A stretch of 64,000 nt of DNA from an uncultured Prevotella sp. (GTDB taxonomy: Bacteria; Bacteroidota; Bacteroidia; Bacteroidales; Bacteroidaceae). A model generated the notes under the pieces. That model was not told the DNA's origin, ran no database searches, and was given only the letters and a program-made list of their open reading frames with translations. Location of the stretch: contig CAJODL010000001.1 of NCBI GenBank assembly GCA_905233165.1, forward strand, positions 689,927-753,926. The letters are read 5' to 3'. How positions within the stretch are numbered: position 1 is the first letter of the stretch; every line of letters begins with the position of its first letter. Below, in pieces: positions 7,563-16,555 of the stretch. The translations under genes were made by a program, and so were the position numbers.

Positions 7563-10061
7563 CTAATTATTAATTACTACCTTCTTTCCTTTATATATTA
7601 TTTCTTTTTCTGCTCCTCCTGCTACGGAAATCTTTATCTTCTGTATCTTTGAGACTGCATACTTTCCTTTGCGGGCTCCGATGGTGAGGCGCTTTGTGGC
7701 ATTGTCCCAATGCAGGGCGATGCGGCTTTGCTGTCCCTTTGTGTATTCTGTGCTGTAGCCATCATCCTCATACAGGGTGAAGTCGGCATCAGCACCTGGA
7801 TAGATGCGTATCTCCAATGGCTCTGTTGTTTCTTCAAGGGCATACTGACGAACAGGGCCGTAAGGGAGTATGCTGCCACCTTTTACAAAGACAGGAATAA
7901 AGCTGTTATCAACAGATGTCTTGACAGTCTCTCCTCCGGCATAATGCTTGCCAGTGCGGAAGTCATACCATCCTGCGGCATTGATAGGCAGGTATGTTGA
8001 CCATTCCGTTACATCAGGTTCTGTAACAGGGCTGACAAGAAGCGACTTGCCAAACATATATTCATACTTCTGCTCCAAGGCTCTGTTGTCATCGCTGAAG
8101 TCGAACACCAGCGGACGCATCAGGGTAGAACCCTCGAAAGAAACGGCAGCAGCATTGCTGTAGATATATGGCATAAGACGATAGCGCTCATTAAGGCTCT
8201 TTGTGATGACAGCCTCAGCCTCTTCACCATAACGCCAAGGCTCTGTGTCGGACATATAACCATGTATTCGCATCAAAGGCAGATAGACACTTGTCTCTAC
8301 CCAACGCATCAGGCGATGTATGTAAGCCTGGTCCTTATACTGATTGCCCGGACGGAAGAACCCGCCTGCATCGTATGTCCACCAAGGAAGACCTGCTGCC
8401 TGCAGTCCCAAACCAGCCACAATCTGTCTGCGGAATGTCTCCCAGTCGTTGCCGATGTCTCCACTCCACAGGGCAGAACCATAACGCTGTATGCCAGGGA
8501 AACCACAACGGGTGAGTATCATAGGACGCTTTTCGGGAAGAGACTGCAGCAGTCCTTCGCAGACTGTCTTGTTGACGAGGAGGGGATAGACGTTGCGCAC
8601 CTGCTCTCCTGCCCATAATCCGTTGTTGACACGACGGCCCAGGAGGTCGTCATTCTCTGGTTCTGTAGCATCTTGCCACCACGCATCGATGCCTAACGGA
8701 ACAAGGCGTTCAGAGAAGTTCTTCCAATATGCCGTTGCAGCAGCAGGATTGAAGAAGTCAATCCAGTCGGTATTGGGGATGTAGTAGTTGCTGCTCATCA
8801 TCTGCTGACCCACCTCAGAGCGCTTGTCTATCTTTGACCATACGCTGAGCATCAGGCGCATATTCATCTTGTGAAGACTGTCTGTCAAAGCCTTTGGATC
8901 GGGATAGTATGCTTCATCAAAACGCATAGCATTCCATCCGTATTTTCCCCAATACTGCCAGTCCTGTACCAATACATCGACAGGCATCTTCTTGCTGCGA
9001 AACTGGTTGCCCGTCTGTAATATCTCGTCAGAAGAATGGAAGCGTTCGCGGCAATGAATGTATCCCAAAGCCCATTGTGGCATAAGGGGAGCAGGACCAG
9101 TCAGCTGGCGGTAGGTCTCCATCACCTCGTCAGGTGTGCCTACAAAGATGGTATAATCAACAGCTGCTGCTATTGGAGAGCGGAAGACACTCTCGTTCTC
9201 CACCTTCTTGAAGAAGAGGGTAGGGCGGTCACCCTTTGACAACTCTGCCGAAACGGTATGACTGCCGGCAGACAGCGTTACTATTGCTGAGGCTGTTGGT
9301 GGCAGCCACAGGTTCTGCATCTCTATGACGGGAGCACCGTCGATGACGAGGTTGTGGCGGCGGGCCATCTTCTGTCCCACATCGAGAAGCAGGGAATACT
9401 GTCCCCCCTCAGCGATGTTCAGGGTGCCCTCGAAAATGTTTCTCTCGCGTACCTCCTTCTTACCACCTTCCGTCGAGGTGACATCAACGATGTCTTTTTT
9501 GGAAGCTGTGTTGGTGTTTGCCTGCAGAGCGATGCTGTTATCAGCAGGATTGAAATCTACCAAGCCGTAGTTGTTCCACAGTATGCCATAGCCTTTGTTA
9601 GACAGCATCATTGGAACGCTAATCTGGGTGTTCACCTGTGTAAGGCGGCGAGACAGACCGCGTATGTTGCTATAACCGTCCTGAAACTGTCCCAAGCCGA
9701 AGAGATATTCGTCCTTCGGAGACGCAAAAGCCAGCTGTGCCTGTGTGCCTTGCATAGCATGCTTTGTGGCAGTGAAGACAGGTGTGCCGCTTGCGTTCTT
9801 TATCGTAAGCAGTTGCTGCTGAGGGTTGATGTCAACATTCAGGTTGCAGTTATCAACAGCTTTGGCACGACCCTCATAAAGCCAGTCAGGAAGGCCCGCA
9901 TCGTTGAGCTCTTTCTCATAATACTGTATGCGGACAGCATTACGCGCCACAGGGGTTACCTTTAAGAATCCGTTACCAAAGTTCTGGGTAGTAACTTTCT
10001 GCTGTGCAAAGCCAACGACAGCCGTGCAGAGCAGGAGCATAGTGAGAACAATCTTTTTCAT
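7563..10061 (-). CDS. Glycoside hydrolase family 31 (alpha-xylosidase/alpha-glucosidase type)
   Basis: An 832-residue retaining alpha-glycosidase with a signal peptide (residues 1-20, no lipobox), hence probably periplasmic. Order: N-terminal GH31 beta domain (about 25-195) carrying a PA14-like insert (about 200-290, 'GGQYSLLLDVGQ', 'LSAGSHTV'), then the catalytic barrel (about 320-640), then a DUF5110-like C-terminus. The nucleophile motif is 'WWQDATEPEND' (Asp464) and the acid/base motif 'ALWSGDIGNDW' (Asp535). The PA14 insert is found in Bacteroides xyloglucan alpha-xylosidases, which favours xylosidase, though alpha-glucosidase is possible. It is separated from the fructan operon by a terminator and has its own promoter, so it is not clearly part of that locus. 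Confidence 0.88.
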   Translation of the reverse strand: MKKIVLTMLLLCTAVVGFAQQKVTTQNFGNGFLKVTPVARNAVRIQYYEKELNDAGLPDWLYEGRAKAVDNCNLNVDINPQQQLLTIKNASGTPVFTATKHAMQGTQAQLAFASPKDEYLFGLGQFQDGYSNIRGLSRRLTQVNTQISVPMMLSNKGYGILWNNYGLVDFNPADNSIALQANTNTASKKDIVDVTSTEGGKKEVRERNIFEGTLNIAEGGQYSLLLDVGQKMARRHNLVIDGAPVIEMQNLWLPPTASAIVTLSAGSHTVSAELSKGDRPTLFFKKVENESVFRSPIAAAVDYTIFVGTPDEVMETYRQLTGPAPLMPQWALGYIHCRERFHSSDEILQTGNQFRSKKMPVDVLVQDWQYWGKYGWNAMRFDEAYYPDPKALTDSLHKMNMRLMLSVWSKIDKRSEVGQQMMSSNYYIPNTDWIDFFNPAAATAYWKNFSERLVPLGIDAWWQDATEPENDDLLGRRVNNGLWAGEQVRNVYPLLVNKTVCEGLLQSLPEKRPMILTRCGFPGIQRYGSALWSGDIGNDWETFRRQIVAGLGLQAAGLPWWTYDAGGFFRPGNQYKDQAYIHRLMRWVETSVYLPLMRIHGYMSDTEPWRYGEEAEAVITKSLNERYRLMPYIYSNAAAVSFEGSTLMRPLVFDFSDDNRALEQKYEYMFGKSLLVSPVTEPDVTEWSTYLPINAAGWYDFRTGKHYAGGETVKTSVDNSFIPVFVKGGSILPYGPVRQYALEETTEPLEIRIYPGADADFTLYEDDGYSTEYTKGQQSRIALHWDNATKRLTIGARKGKYAVSKIQKIKISVAGGAEKEIIYKGKKVVINN

Positions 10062-10091
10062 TTTGTTTAGGGTTTACTGATTTTTCGGATG

Positions 10092-10167
10092 CGAAGGTAC
10101 GAAAAAAAATGAAAATGAAAGAATGAAAGAACGAAAAAATGAAAAAAACTTCGTACAAAGGACGAAA
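10092..10167 (-). promoter_or_regulatory. GH31 promoter and A-rich upstream cassette
   Basis: On the minus strand TACCTTCG (10092-10099) fits a -7 box about 31 bases before the GH31 start. It is preceded by an A-rich tract of 8-bp-like units (10111-10147) and 'CTTCGTAC'. The same -7 box and about 58 bp of nearly identical upstream sequence recur in front of the patatin gene at 25267-25345. Confidence 0.6.
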
Positions 10168-10199
10168 AAAGAGATGTAGCCTGTTGACAACACCTCTTT
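10164..10199 (-). terminator. Terminator of the fructan operon
   Basis: Read on the minus strand: AAAGAGGTG, 14-base loop, CATCTCTTT (9 bp with one G-T pair), then a run of T. It lies 21 bases after the fructokinase stop and separates the operon from GH31. Confidence 0.7.
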
Positions 10200-10219
10200 C
10201 CTTTTATATAGGGTAGGTT

Positions 10220-11113
10220 TTATTTCACCAGATCTATCAGTTCCTGTGAGTATGCCGGCATAGCACCATTTTGGGTGCAGACATACGCAGAGACATTGAC
10301 GGCGATGCGATGGGCCTCTTCTATTGACTTTCCATTGAGGATGGCGGCACAGAAAGAGCCTGTGAATGAATCGCCTGCGCCCACCGTGTCAGCCACCTTT
10401 ACCTTAGGAGTGTCCTGGAAAGATTTCTGTCCCGGTGTGAACACATAGGAGCCGTTTGTGCCACAAGTGAGTACGAGCATGTCGAGGTTGTACTTACCAA
10501 GTATAAGCCAACACTTGTTCTCGATGTCGAGACCCGGATAGCCGAACATGCGGCCTATAAGAACCAATTCCTCATCGTTAATTTTCAGGATGTTACAACG
10601 CTGGAACGACTCCCTCAGAATCTCCTTCGTATAGAATTGCTGACGAAGATTAATATCAAATATCTTCAAACAGTCTGCCGGTGTAGCATCGAGGAATTTC
10701 TGGATTGTTTCACGGCTCACCACATTACGCTGAGCCAGAGATCCGAAACAAACAGCACGACAATTACGTGCAATCTCTGCGATATCATCGTCGAAAGGAA
10801 TGTTATCCCAGGCCACATTTTCCTTGATGTCGTATGTCGGGATACCCTGTTCGTCAAGCTGTACCTGTACAGTGCCGGTAGGATAAGGCACGCGAGGCAG
10901 CAAGTCGTTCAGGTCATGCTCTTTCAGGGCCTCAATAGTCTCATCGGCCAATTTGTCATCTCCAAGCGCACTTACTGCGATAGTGTTATCCATACCCAAG
11001 AACTGCCCTGCATGATAGGCGAAGTTAGCAGGTGCGCCGCCTAATTTTTTACCTTCGGGAAGTACATCCCACAGGACCTCTCCGAGTCCTACTACATAAC
11101 GTTTCTGATTCAT
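10220..11113 (-). CDS. Fructokinase, PfkB/ribokinase family
   Basis: A 297-residue cytoplasmic kinase expected to phosphorylate fructose delivered by the adjacent permease. The N-terminal sugar-binding signature is 'GGAPANFAYHAGQFLG' (residues 25-40) and the C-terminal PfkB signature 'DTVGAGDSFTGSF' (242-254) contains the catalytic base Asp248 and the anion hole. The length is normal for bacterial fructokinases. It is the last gene of the fructan operon, three bases after the permease stop, and matches the kinase-permease pair of the Bacteroides thetaiotaomicron levan locus (BT1757-BT1758). Fructose specificity is inferred from context. Confidence 0.9.
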   Translation of the reverse strand: MNQKRYVVGLGEVLWDVLPEGKKLGGAPANFAYHAGQFLGMDNTIAVSALGDDKLADETIEALKEHDLNDLLPRVPYPTGTVQVQLDEQGIPTYDIKENVAWDNIPFDDDIAEIARNCRAVCFGSLAQRNVVSRETIQKFLDATPADCLKIFDINLRQQFYTKEILRESFQRCNILKINDEELVLIGRMFGYPGLDIENKCWLILGKYNLDMLVLTCGTNGSYVFTPGQKSFQDTPKVKVADTVGAGDSFTGSFCAAILNGKSIEEAHRIAVNVSAYVCTQNGAMPAYSQELIDLVK

Positions 11114-11116
11114 GAT

Positions 11117-12280
11117 TTATGCGGTTTTTAGTTGTTTGATATATGTAAACAGATATATAACACCTACAGCCATTACCAGTACGGCACCATCCTGTCCCAT
11201 GGCATCGCTCAGCAGTCCCATAAACAATGGGAATATCGTGCCGCCGAAGAGACCCATAATCATAAGTCCGGAAACTTCGTTCTGTTTCTCCGGCATAGAC
11301 TCAAGCGCTGTTGCAAAACACATAGAGAACACATTGGAGTTGCCGTAGCCCACTAGTGCTATAGCGGTGTAGAGCATCCATTGCTCAGTGCCGATTAACA
11401 GTCCACACATAGACAGAGCCATCATCACCACGCTGATGACAAAGAATGTGCGCATCTTCAGCACCCGCAAGAAGAACGACCCTGTCAGACATCCGATGGT
11501 ACGGAAGATAAAGTAAAGCGAAGTGGCAAAAGCAGCCTCGTTGAGCGACACACTAAGACGCTCCATCAGAATCTTTGGTGCTGTGGTATTTGTGCCGACA
11601 TCTATGCCCACATGGCACATAATGCCAAGGAAAGACAGCAGCACCATCGGTGTGCCAAGCAACTTGAAACATTCCACGAAAGTAGAAGGCTTGCCATCCA
11701 TCGGCGGTTCATCTATAGGTGTCACGAACAGTAATAATGTAGATAGCGTGCCTACGATGAAGAATATACAGAACAGTATGCGCCAATCGTACCCAAAGTC
11801 AGGGATAACCTTTGTAGCCCCCCACATAGCCAGATAAGGAGCCGAGAATGACGCGATAGCCTTGACAAACTGTCCGAATGTCAGTGTTGAAGCCAGATTT
11901 CCACCGCCCATAACTGTTGATACCAGCGGATTCAAGGATGTCTGCATCAATGCATTACCGATACCTAACAGAGAGAATGCTACCAGCATGACGGCAAACG
12001 TCTCCCCAAAGAGAGGCAGCAGCAACGATACCACTGTGACAACAAGCGACAGAAGAACTGTCTTCTTGCGTCCGATCTTGTTCATCAGCATACCCGTCGG
12101 CACACTGAAGATGAGGAACCAGAAGAATACCAGCGATGGGAATACATTTGCTACAGAGTCTGTCAGCGCAAGATCTTCCTTCACATAGTTAGAGGCAATG
12201 CCAACCAAATCCACGAATCCCATGCAGAAGAAGCATAGCATTACGGGGATAAGATAAATAGATTTGTTTTTTTTACCCAT
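11117..12280 (-). CDS. MFS sugar permease (fructose/glucose type)
   Basis: A 387-residue inner-membrane transporter with about twelve hydrophobic helices. 'GMLMNKIGRKKTVLLS' (about residues 63-78) is the cytoplasmic loop 2-3 motif of the major facilitator superfamily. It belongs to the FucP/GlcP-like sugar permeases that occur in Bacteroidota fructan loci and would carry fructose released in the periplasm into the cell. It follows GH32 in the operon and almost touches the fructokinase gene. The substrate is inferred from position. Confidence 0.85.
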   Translation of the reverse strand: MGKKNKSIYLIPVMLCFFCMGFVDLVGIASNYVKEDLALTDSVANVFPSLVFFWFLIFSVPTGMLMNKIGRKKTVLLSLVVTVVSLLLPLFGETFAVMLVAFSLLGIGNALMQTSLNPLVSTVMGGGNLASTLTFGQFVKAIASFSAPYLAMWGATKVIPDFGYDWRILFCIFFIVGTLSTLLLFVTPIDEPPMDGKPSTFVECFKLLGTPMVLLSFLGIMCHVGIDVGTNTTAPKILMERLSVSLNEAAFATSLYFIFRTIGCLTGSFFLRVLKMRTFFVISVVMMALSMCGLLIGTEQWMLYTAIALVGYGNSNVFSMCFATALESMPEKQNEVSGLMIMGLFGGTIFPLFMGLLSDAMGQDGAVLVMAVGVIYLFTYIKQLKTA

Positions 12281-12293
12281 ATTCGTATCTTTC

Positions 12294-12323
12294 TTAACTC
12301 TTAATTCTTAATTCTTAATTTCA
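12294..12323. repeat. Short CTTAATT heptamer repeat
   Basis: About three to four CTTAATT-type units lie between the GH32 and permease genes and run into the 3' end of GH32, where they encode its last residues '..YEIKN'. Confidence 0.6.
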
Positions 12324-13978
12324 TAGATTGTAGCCTTACCTCCCGTCACCTTTATGTTGTTATAAGGTTCTGTGGGGAATACGAGATTAGTCATAGCCAT
12401 CTTTCCCTCAGCATCGAAGGCTTCTACAGAACAGCGGTCGATGAAGATGCGCAGCTGCTTCACGTTGCCATAGGTAGGGGCCTCTGTCACGCAGGGGAAG
12501 TCGGCACTGAAGCTTACGTCTCCGCTCTTGGTGCGGTCCATTGAGAAAGTCTGCCTTGCGGCATCATAGCGCATAATGACCTGTTCGCCCTTGGCATTCG
12601 ACAGCACTATCTCTGTCTGCTTCTTTACATCCACTACGATTTCGCATGCTTCCGTGGGCTGTTTCGCCTTGTTGCTTCGCAAGGACAGCATTTCCTTCGA
12701 AGGCACTACGCTGACATAGTACTCCCCCTTATATTCAAACATTCCAAGGTCGCGCGGAACAGAGTTTGCTGAACGGAACTGCATGGTAGGAACCTGGTTG
12801 GCATACTGCCAGTTCGACATCCATGCCATTACAGTGCGCCTGTTGTCAGGAGCGTTACAGAACGAAACCGTAGCATAGTGGTCTTTGCCGTAATCCATCC
12901 ATCGCGTGTCCTGATGCTCGCACGTGAACTTATGTCCGTCGAACTGTCCCACGAAATACTGCGTGGCCGAGCCGCCGAACGGTCCGCCAGGGTTGATGTT
13001 GCATATCAGCACCCACTTCTTTGGTTGACCAATGGGGAACAGGTCCGGACACTCCCACACACCGCCGTGGCAGCCATATTCCTTTCCGAACGAGCTTTCG
13101 TACTTCCATTTCTTCAGATCAGGTGAGGAGTAAATGCGCATTTCCTGTCCTACAGCCAGAATGAGGTTCCAGGCCTTGATGTCTTCGTTCCAGAACGGAC
13201 GCGGGTCGCGGAAATCCTTTTCTTCGGCAGTCAATACGGGGTTGCCCTCATATTTTGTGAATGTCTTGCCGTTGTCTTTTGAGAAGGCAATGCATTGCGC
13301 CTGCACATCTCCTCCAAACGGGGTAGGACGGCTCGTTGTGTACATGGCCACGATGTTTCCGTTGTCAGTCACGCATGAGCCGCTGAACATTGTGCCCCAC
13401 GCATCGGGAGCCAGCGCCACGCCCTCATCCTTCCAATGAACGAGGTCGGCAGAACTGGAGTGTCCCCAATGCATGTTGCCCCACATGGAACCATAGGGGT
13501 TATACTGATAGAAGAGATGCCACACGCCGTCCTTGTAGAACATACCGTTAGGGTCGTTCATCCATCCACGCTTGGGTGTATGATGATACAGAGGGCGATA
13601 TTTCTCTTCAATCAGCGCAAAATCCACGTTGTCATTCTGTTTCAGATTCTTGAAGCACACGCTTCCCGCCGGCACATTCTGCACACAGACGCGCAGAGCC
13701 CCATTACCCTGATATGGCTGCAAATCCAACGCAACATAATAGTCCGTCTTTTCTCGGGCCATACGTATGTTCTGCTCCATTTGCAACATGCCGCCGACAA
13801 TAAGCTGAACCTTTCCTTCTGGAGCAGACTCCTGAATCGGCAGCCACAAATATCGTCCCTGTGACTTCGGTATCACGATGCTCTGTTCACATGCCTGGGT
13901 TATCACCTCTTGTGCCCAGACCACCGTGAGCATCATCACAGCAGACAGTGTCATTAAACATCTTCTCATCTTTACCAT
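12308..13978 (-). CDS. Glycoside hydrolase family 32 (exo-fructanase)
   Basis: A 556-residue protein predicted to release fructose from beta-fructans in the periplasm (signal peptide ending about residue 22, no lipobox). An N-terminal beta-sandwich of about 110 residues precedes the five-bladed propeller. The three GH32 acidic residues are present: 'WMNDPNGMFY' (nucleophile Asp142), 'DFRDPRPFW' (Asp258, transition-state stabiliser) and 'VWECPDLF' (acid/base Glu309). The C-terminal beta-sandwich has 'IFIDRCSVEAF', the usual end of GH32. Translation may start at Met4. Whether it prefers levan or inulin cannot be told. Confidence 0.92.
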   Translation of the reverse strand: MVKMRRCLMTLSAVMMLTVVWAQEVITQACEQSIVIPKSQGRYLWLPIQESAPEGKVQLIVGGMLQMEQNIRMAREKTDYYVALDLQPYQGNGALRVCVQNVPAGSVCFKNLKQNDNVDFALIEEKYRPLYHHTPKRGWMNDPNGMFYKDGVWHLFYQYNPYGSMWGNMHWGHSSSADLVHWKDEGVALAPDAWGTMFSGSCVTDNGNIVAMYTTSRPTPFGGDVQAQCIAFSKDNGKTFTKYEGNPVLTAEEKDFRDPRPFWNEDIKAWNLILAVGQEMRIYSSPDLKKWKYESSFGKEYGCHGGVWECPDLFPIGQPKKWVLICNINPGGPFGGSATQYFVGQFDGHKFTCEHQDTRWMDYGKDHYATVSFCNAPDNRRTVMAWMSNWQYANQVPTMQFRSANSVPRDLGMFEYKGEYYVSVVPSKEMLSLRSNKAKQPTEACEIVVDVKKQTEIVLSNAKGEQVIMRYDAARQTFSMDRTKSGDVSFSADFPCVTEAPTYGNVKQLRIFIDRCSVEAFDAEGKMAMTNLVFPTEPYNNIKVTGGKATIYEIKN

Positions 13979-13993
13979 TGGGATAAAATATGA

Positions 13994-14854
13994 CTATTTA
14001 CCAACAAATTTCTTGCCGTTGACAATGTACAGTCCCTTTTGTCCGATATTGTCAACTTTTACACCGGAAATGGTATAAATAGAGTTATCGGCCTTTTCTG
14101 TCTTTGCAGAAACGCCCTGAACTGCCGATGGTTTAGCAACGAGTTCCACCTGCGTGAAGTTGAATGGTGCGCCACCTTCCTTGTTGCACTGAATCATAAG
14201 ACGATCTACGTCAGCGAGCGCTGCCTCCATGTCGATGCCCTCAAGGCTGAGTTCTGCATATTCGTTGGTCATGGTCATAGTAGTCTGGTCGCCGAGCTTA
14301 CCTCCATCGCCCCACTTGGTCATTACGTTGATGATATAGTCAGTACGGCCAGCCTCTGAATAGAAGCGGATGGCAGAGATATTGTCCCAGTCAACGCCCA
14401 CGAAGCTGTTCTTTGTAATCTCGAGAGTGCTCCATTCGTCCATCCAGAAGAATCCGCTCCAGGCAGTCAGGTCGTCAATGCCCTCTTTGCCGTCACCATA
14501 CCAGATTTTTGTAGCTATGAAATCCATACCGCAGACCTCAAGGCCATGCTCCTGCAGATATGAAAGCATTGCAGGGGTGGCGAACACCTCGATATTACTC
14601 TGGTCAGGGAAGATAGAGTGCGCAAAGCGTGTACCCGGGAGCATGCCACCATCGCTGTGCAGTTCGATAACCTTGCCTGCAGCGTCCTTGAATTCAACGA
14701 CCAGTTTGTCGCCAACCTTCATGTCTGCAAACTTGGCAGCCTCGATTTTCAGAGTGCTGCTCCAATCTACAGCGTGCTCACCCTCCCACACGTCAGTTGC
14801 TCCTGCGATAACAGTTGTTGCCATAAGGCACATGAGTAAAAATACTTTTTTCAT
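13994..14854 (-). CDS. Secreted carbohydrate-binding-like protein with C-terminal sorting tail
   Basis: A 286-residue protein with a signal peptide (residues 1-19). It carries an internal repeat: 'VWEGEHAVDWSSTLKIEAAK' (about 22-41) is echoed by 'AWSGFFWMDEWSTLEITKNS' (about 130-150), each followed by a beta-rich segment of about 80 residues, suggesting two tandem binding modules rich in exposed Trp. The end, '..YTISGVKVDNIGQKGLYI' then 'VNGKKFV', is the short tail common on exported Prevotella proteins and resembles a type IX secretion sorting domain. It lies between the two GH32-type genes of the fructan operon, so fructan binding is a reasonable guess. I know no characterised homologue. 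Confidence 0.65.
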   Translation of the reverse strand: MKKVFLLMCLMATTVIAGATDVWEGEHAVDWSSTLKIEAAKFADMKVGDKLVVEFKDAAGKVIELHSDGGMLPGTRFAHSIFPDQSNIEVFATPAMLSYLQEHGLEVCGMDFIATKIWYGDGKEGIDDLTAWSGFFWMDEWSTLEITKNSFVGVDWDNISAIRFYSEAGRTDYIINVMTKWGDGGKLGDQTTMTMTNEYAELSLEGIDMEAALADVDRLMIQCNKEGGAPFNFTQVELVAKPSAVQGVSAKTEKADNSIYTISGVKVDNIGQKGLYIVNGKKFVGK

Positions 14855-14898
14855 GATAAAAACAGTGTTTTTGATATTAATAAATGTGTTGTTTATAT

Positions 14899-14928
14899 GT
14901 CACCCAAGGCCCGGAGACCCCGGGTGAC
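14899..14928 (-). other. Hairpin between two genes of the fructan operon
   Basis: GTCACCC (14899-14905) pairs with GGGTGAC (14922-14928), with further GC pairing inside. There is no T-run, so it is probably not a terminator. It may stabilise or help process the operon mRNA between the surface-protein genes and the enzyme/transport genes. Confidence 0.45.
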
Positions 14929-14944
14929 TGTTTGATAAACCGGT

Positions 14945-16549
14945 TTATTGTTGCGATACCTTTACATCGCTGATGGTGATAGTACCGCCATAGCCGTTTA
15001 TGCTCCAGCAGTTCTTCTGTATGCCATAGATACGGTTCGTATAGCATACATTGTCGTTGATATACATCACCATTACAGAGTTGTCAGTATAAATATCCAC
15101 CTTGTACGTGTTGTCAGATGGGGTGGGGAACATGTATCCGTCTATGTTGCCAATGAATCCCTTACCTTCTTTACCCTCCTCTTCGAAGTTGATTTTACGT
15201 TTTGCATTACCATCCTCTGGACTAACCACCATAGTATAGTATTTCTCGGAGTCTGTGCCGCGAACAAGGGAAATACCGAACTTGTCCCCCTGATTTGCTG
15301 TAGTAATTGTGAAACTGATATGGTTGCATACGCCAAGACGTGTATAGAGGACGTAAGCACCTTCACCTGCGAGTGTTCCGTTGCTGTAGCCATTGCTTGC
15401 CATTACGTTGACTTCCTGTGTCTTGTCATATTTCGCATCAATGCCCTGCACGGAACCAAATGAGATTGTTCCGTCAGCATGCTGTACAATCTTGTGGCAT
15501 ACCAATGCACCTGACCATTCAGGCTCTTCTGCACCGACATTGACATTCTTTTCAAAGATGTCTGCCCCCTTACGGTAGGGACACCATCCCCAGATATAGC
15601 GGTCTGTGCCGTTGGAGGCTGTCTTGCCTGCATAGAAGCCTCGGCTGTCGAGTTGTCCTTGCTTGTCGTCTGGGAAGTTATGGTCTGGGTCGTTGAAACA
15701 CTTCTTCAAGTTTTCATAAGAATCTGCCTTGATATACTTCACAGTACGGGCATTCCCTTCGTGAGAGGCATCGCTGTAAATGAGGTACCACCAATTGCCC
15801 ATCTTGAAAATGTCAGGACATTCACACATACGATTCCATAACATTTTGAAGGGCCCCACATTTTCCCAGTTCTTCATATCGGTTGACTTAAACTCAGCAA
15901 ATACCGGGTCACCACCAGCTGCAGGACTGGTAGAGATAACCATGCGGTATGTGCCGTCATCAATTTTGAAAATCTGCGGGTCGCGGAAATCCATCTTTGA
16001 GTATTCATAGTCCGCACCACGCAGTGACCAGCTATAGTCGCGTGTCCAATTCTTAAAGTCAGGAGAGGTGGCCCGCATCACAACCTCGCGATTGGAGAGC
16101 AGTATGTTGTAGCCCGTGTAATAGATGTAGTACAGACCGTCATTTTCGTTATATACAGCGCATCCTGTACCAAGCACGGCATCCTGTTGCTTGTTGTTTG
16201 TGCCGGTTGGAAGCACTTCTCCCATCGGAACGTAATTGGCACCATCTGTGGTACTGACACCCCAATAAGGGTGATAGCACGCTCCGTTGTTGTCATATTC
16301 CTGCAAATAAAGCACCTTAAACTCTTGTGCTTTCTGGTCATAGAATGGCATTGGGTCGCCGCAACGCCCTATGGCAGGATTGTAATAAGTGCGGAAACCT
16401 TTTTCATCCGTAGGGATGAATGTCTCTGTTGTGCCCGACCAGTTCTTTTCCGGATCAGGACCATATGTATCATCGCTGCATGAGGTGATAGCTGTGGCTG
16501 CACCACAACATACAAGTCCAGCATAGAATATATAAAATATCTTTTTCAT
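14945..16549 (-). CDS. GH32-like lipoprotein with DUF4975-type C-terminus
   Basis: A 534-residue lipoprotein (lipobox ending at Cys24, 'AITSCSDD'), so probably on the outer surface. Residues about 55-350 are a GH32/GH43-type propeller with all three acidic motifs: 'GRCGDPMPFY' (Asp65), 'KMDFRDPQIF' (Asp190) and 'MCECPDIF' (Glu243). The C-terminal part (about 380-534) is a beta-sandwich of the DUF4975 kind. The intact triad suggests an active surface fructanase, possibly endo-acting, although proteins of this type are also thought to act as glycan binders. It is fourth in the SusC-led operon. Confidence 0.8.
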   Translation of the reverse strand: MKKIFYIFYAGLVCCGAATAITSCSDDTYGPDPEKNWSGTTETFIPTDEKGFRTYYNPAIGRCGDPMPFYDQKAQEFKVLYLQEYDNNGACYHPYWGVSTTDGANYVPMGEVLPTGTNNKQQDAVLGTGCAVYNENDGLYYIYYTGYNILLSNREVVMRATSPDFKNWTRDYSWSLRGADYEYSKMDFRDPQIFKIDDGTYRMVISTSPAAGGDPVFAEFKSTDMKNWENVGPFKMLWNRMCECPDIFKMGNWWYLIYSDASHEGNARTVKYIKADSYENLKKCFNDPDHNFPDDKQGQLDSRGFYAGKTASNGTDRYIWGWCPYRKGADIFEKNVNVGAEEPEWSGALVCHKIVQHADGTISFGSVQGIDAKYDKTQEVNVMASNGYSNGTLAGEGAYVLYTRLGVCNHISFTITTANQGDKFGISLVRGTDSEKYYTMVVSPEDGNAKRKINFEEEGKEGKGFIGNIDGYMFPTPSDNTYKVDIYTDNSVMVMYINDNVCYTNRIYGIQKNCWSINGYGGTITISDVKVSQQ

Positions 16550-16555
16550 AAGGCA

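Noticed and set aside
8262..9965. Several long plus-strand frames opposite GH31
   Set aside because: They are antisense shadows of a gene with intact catalytic motifs.
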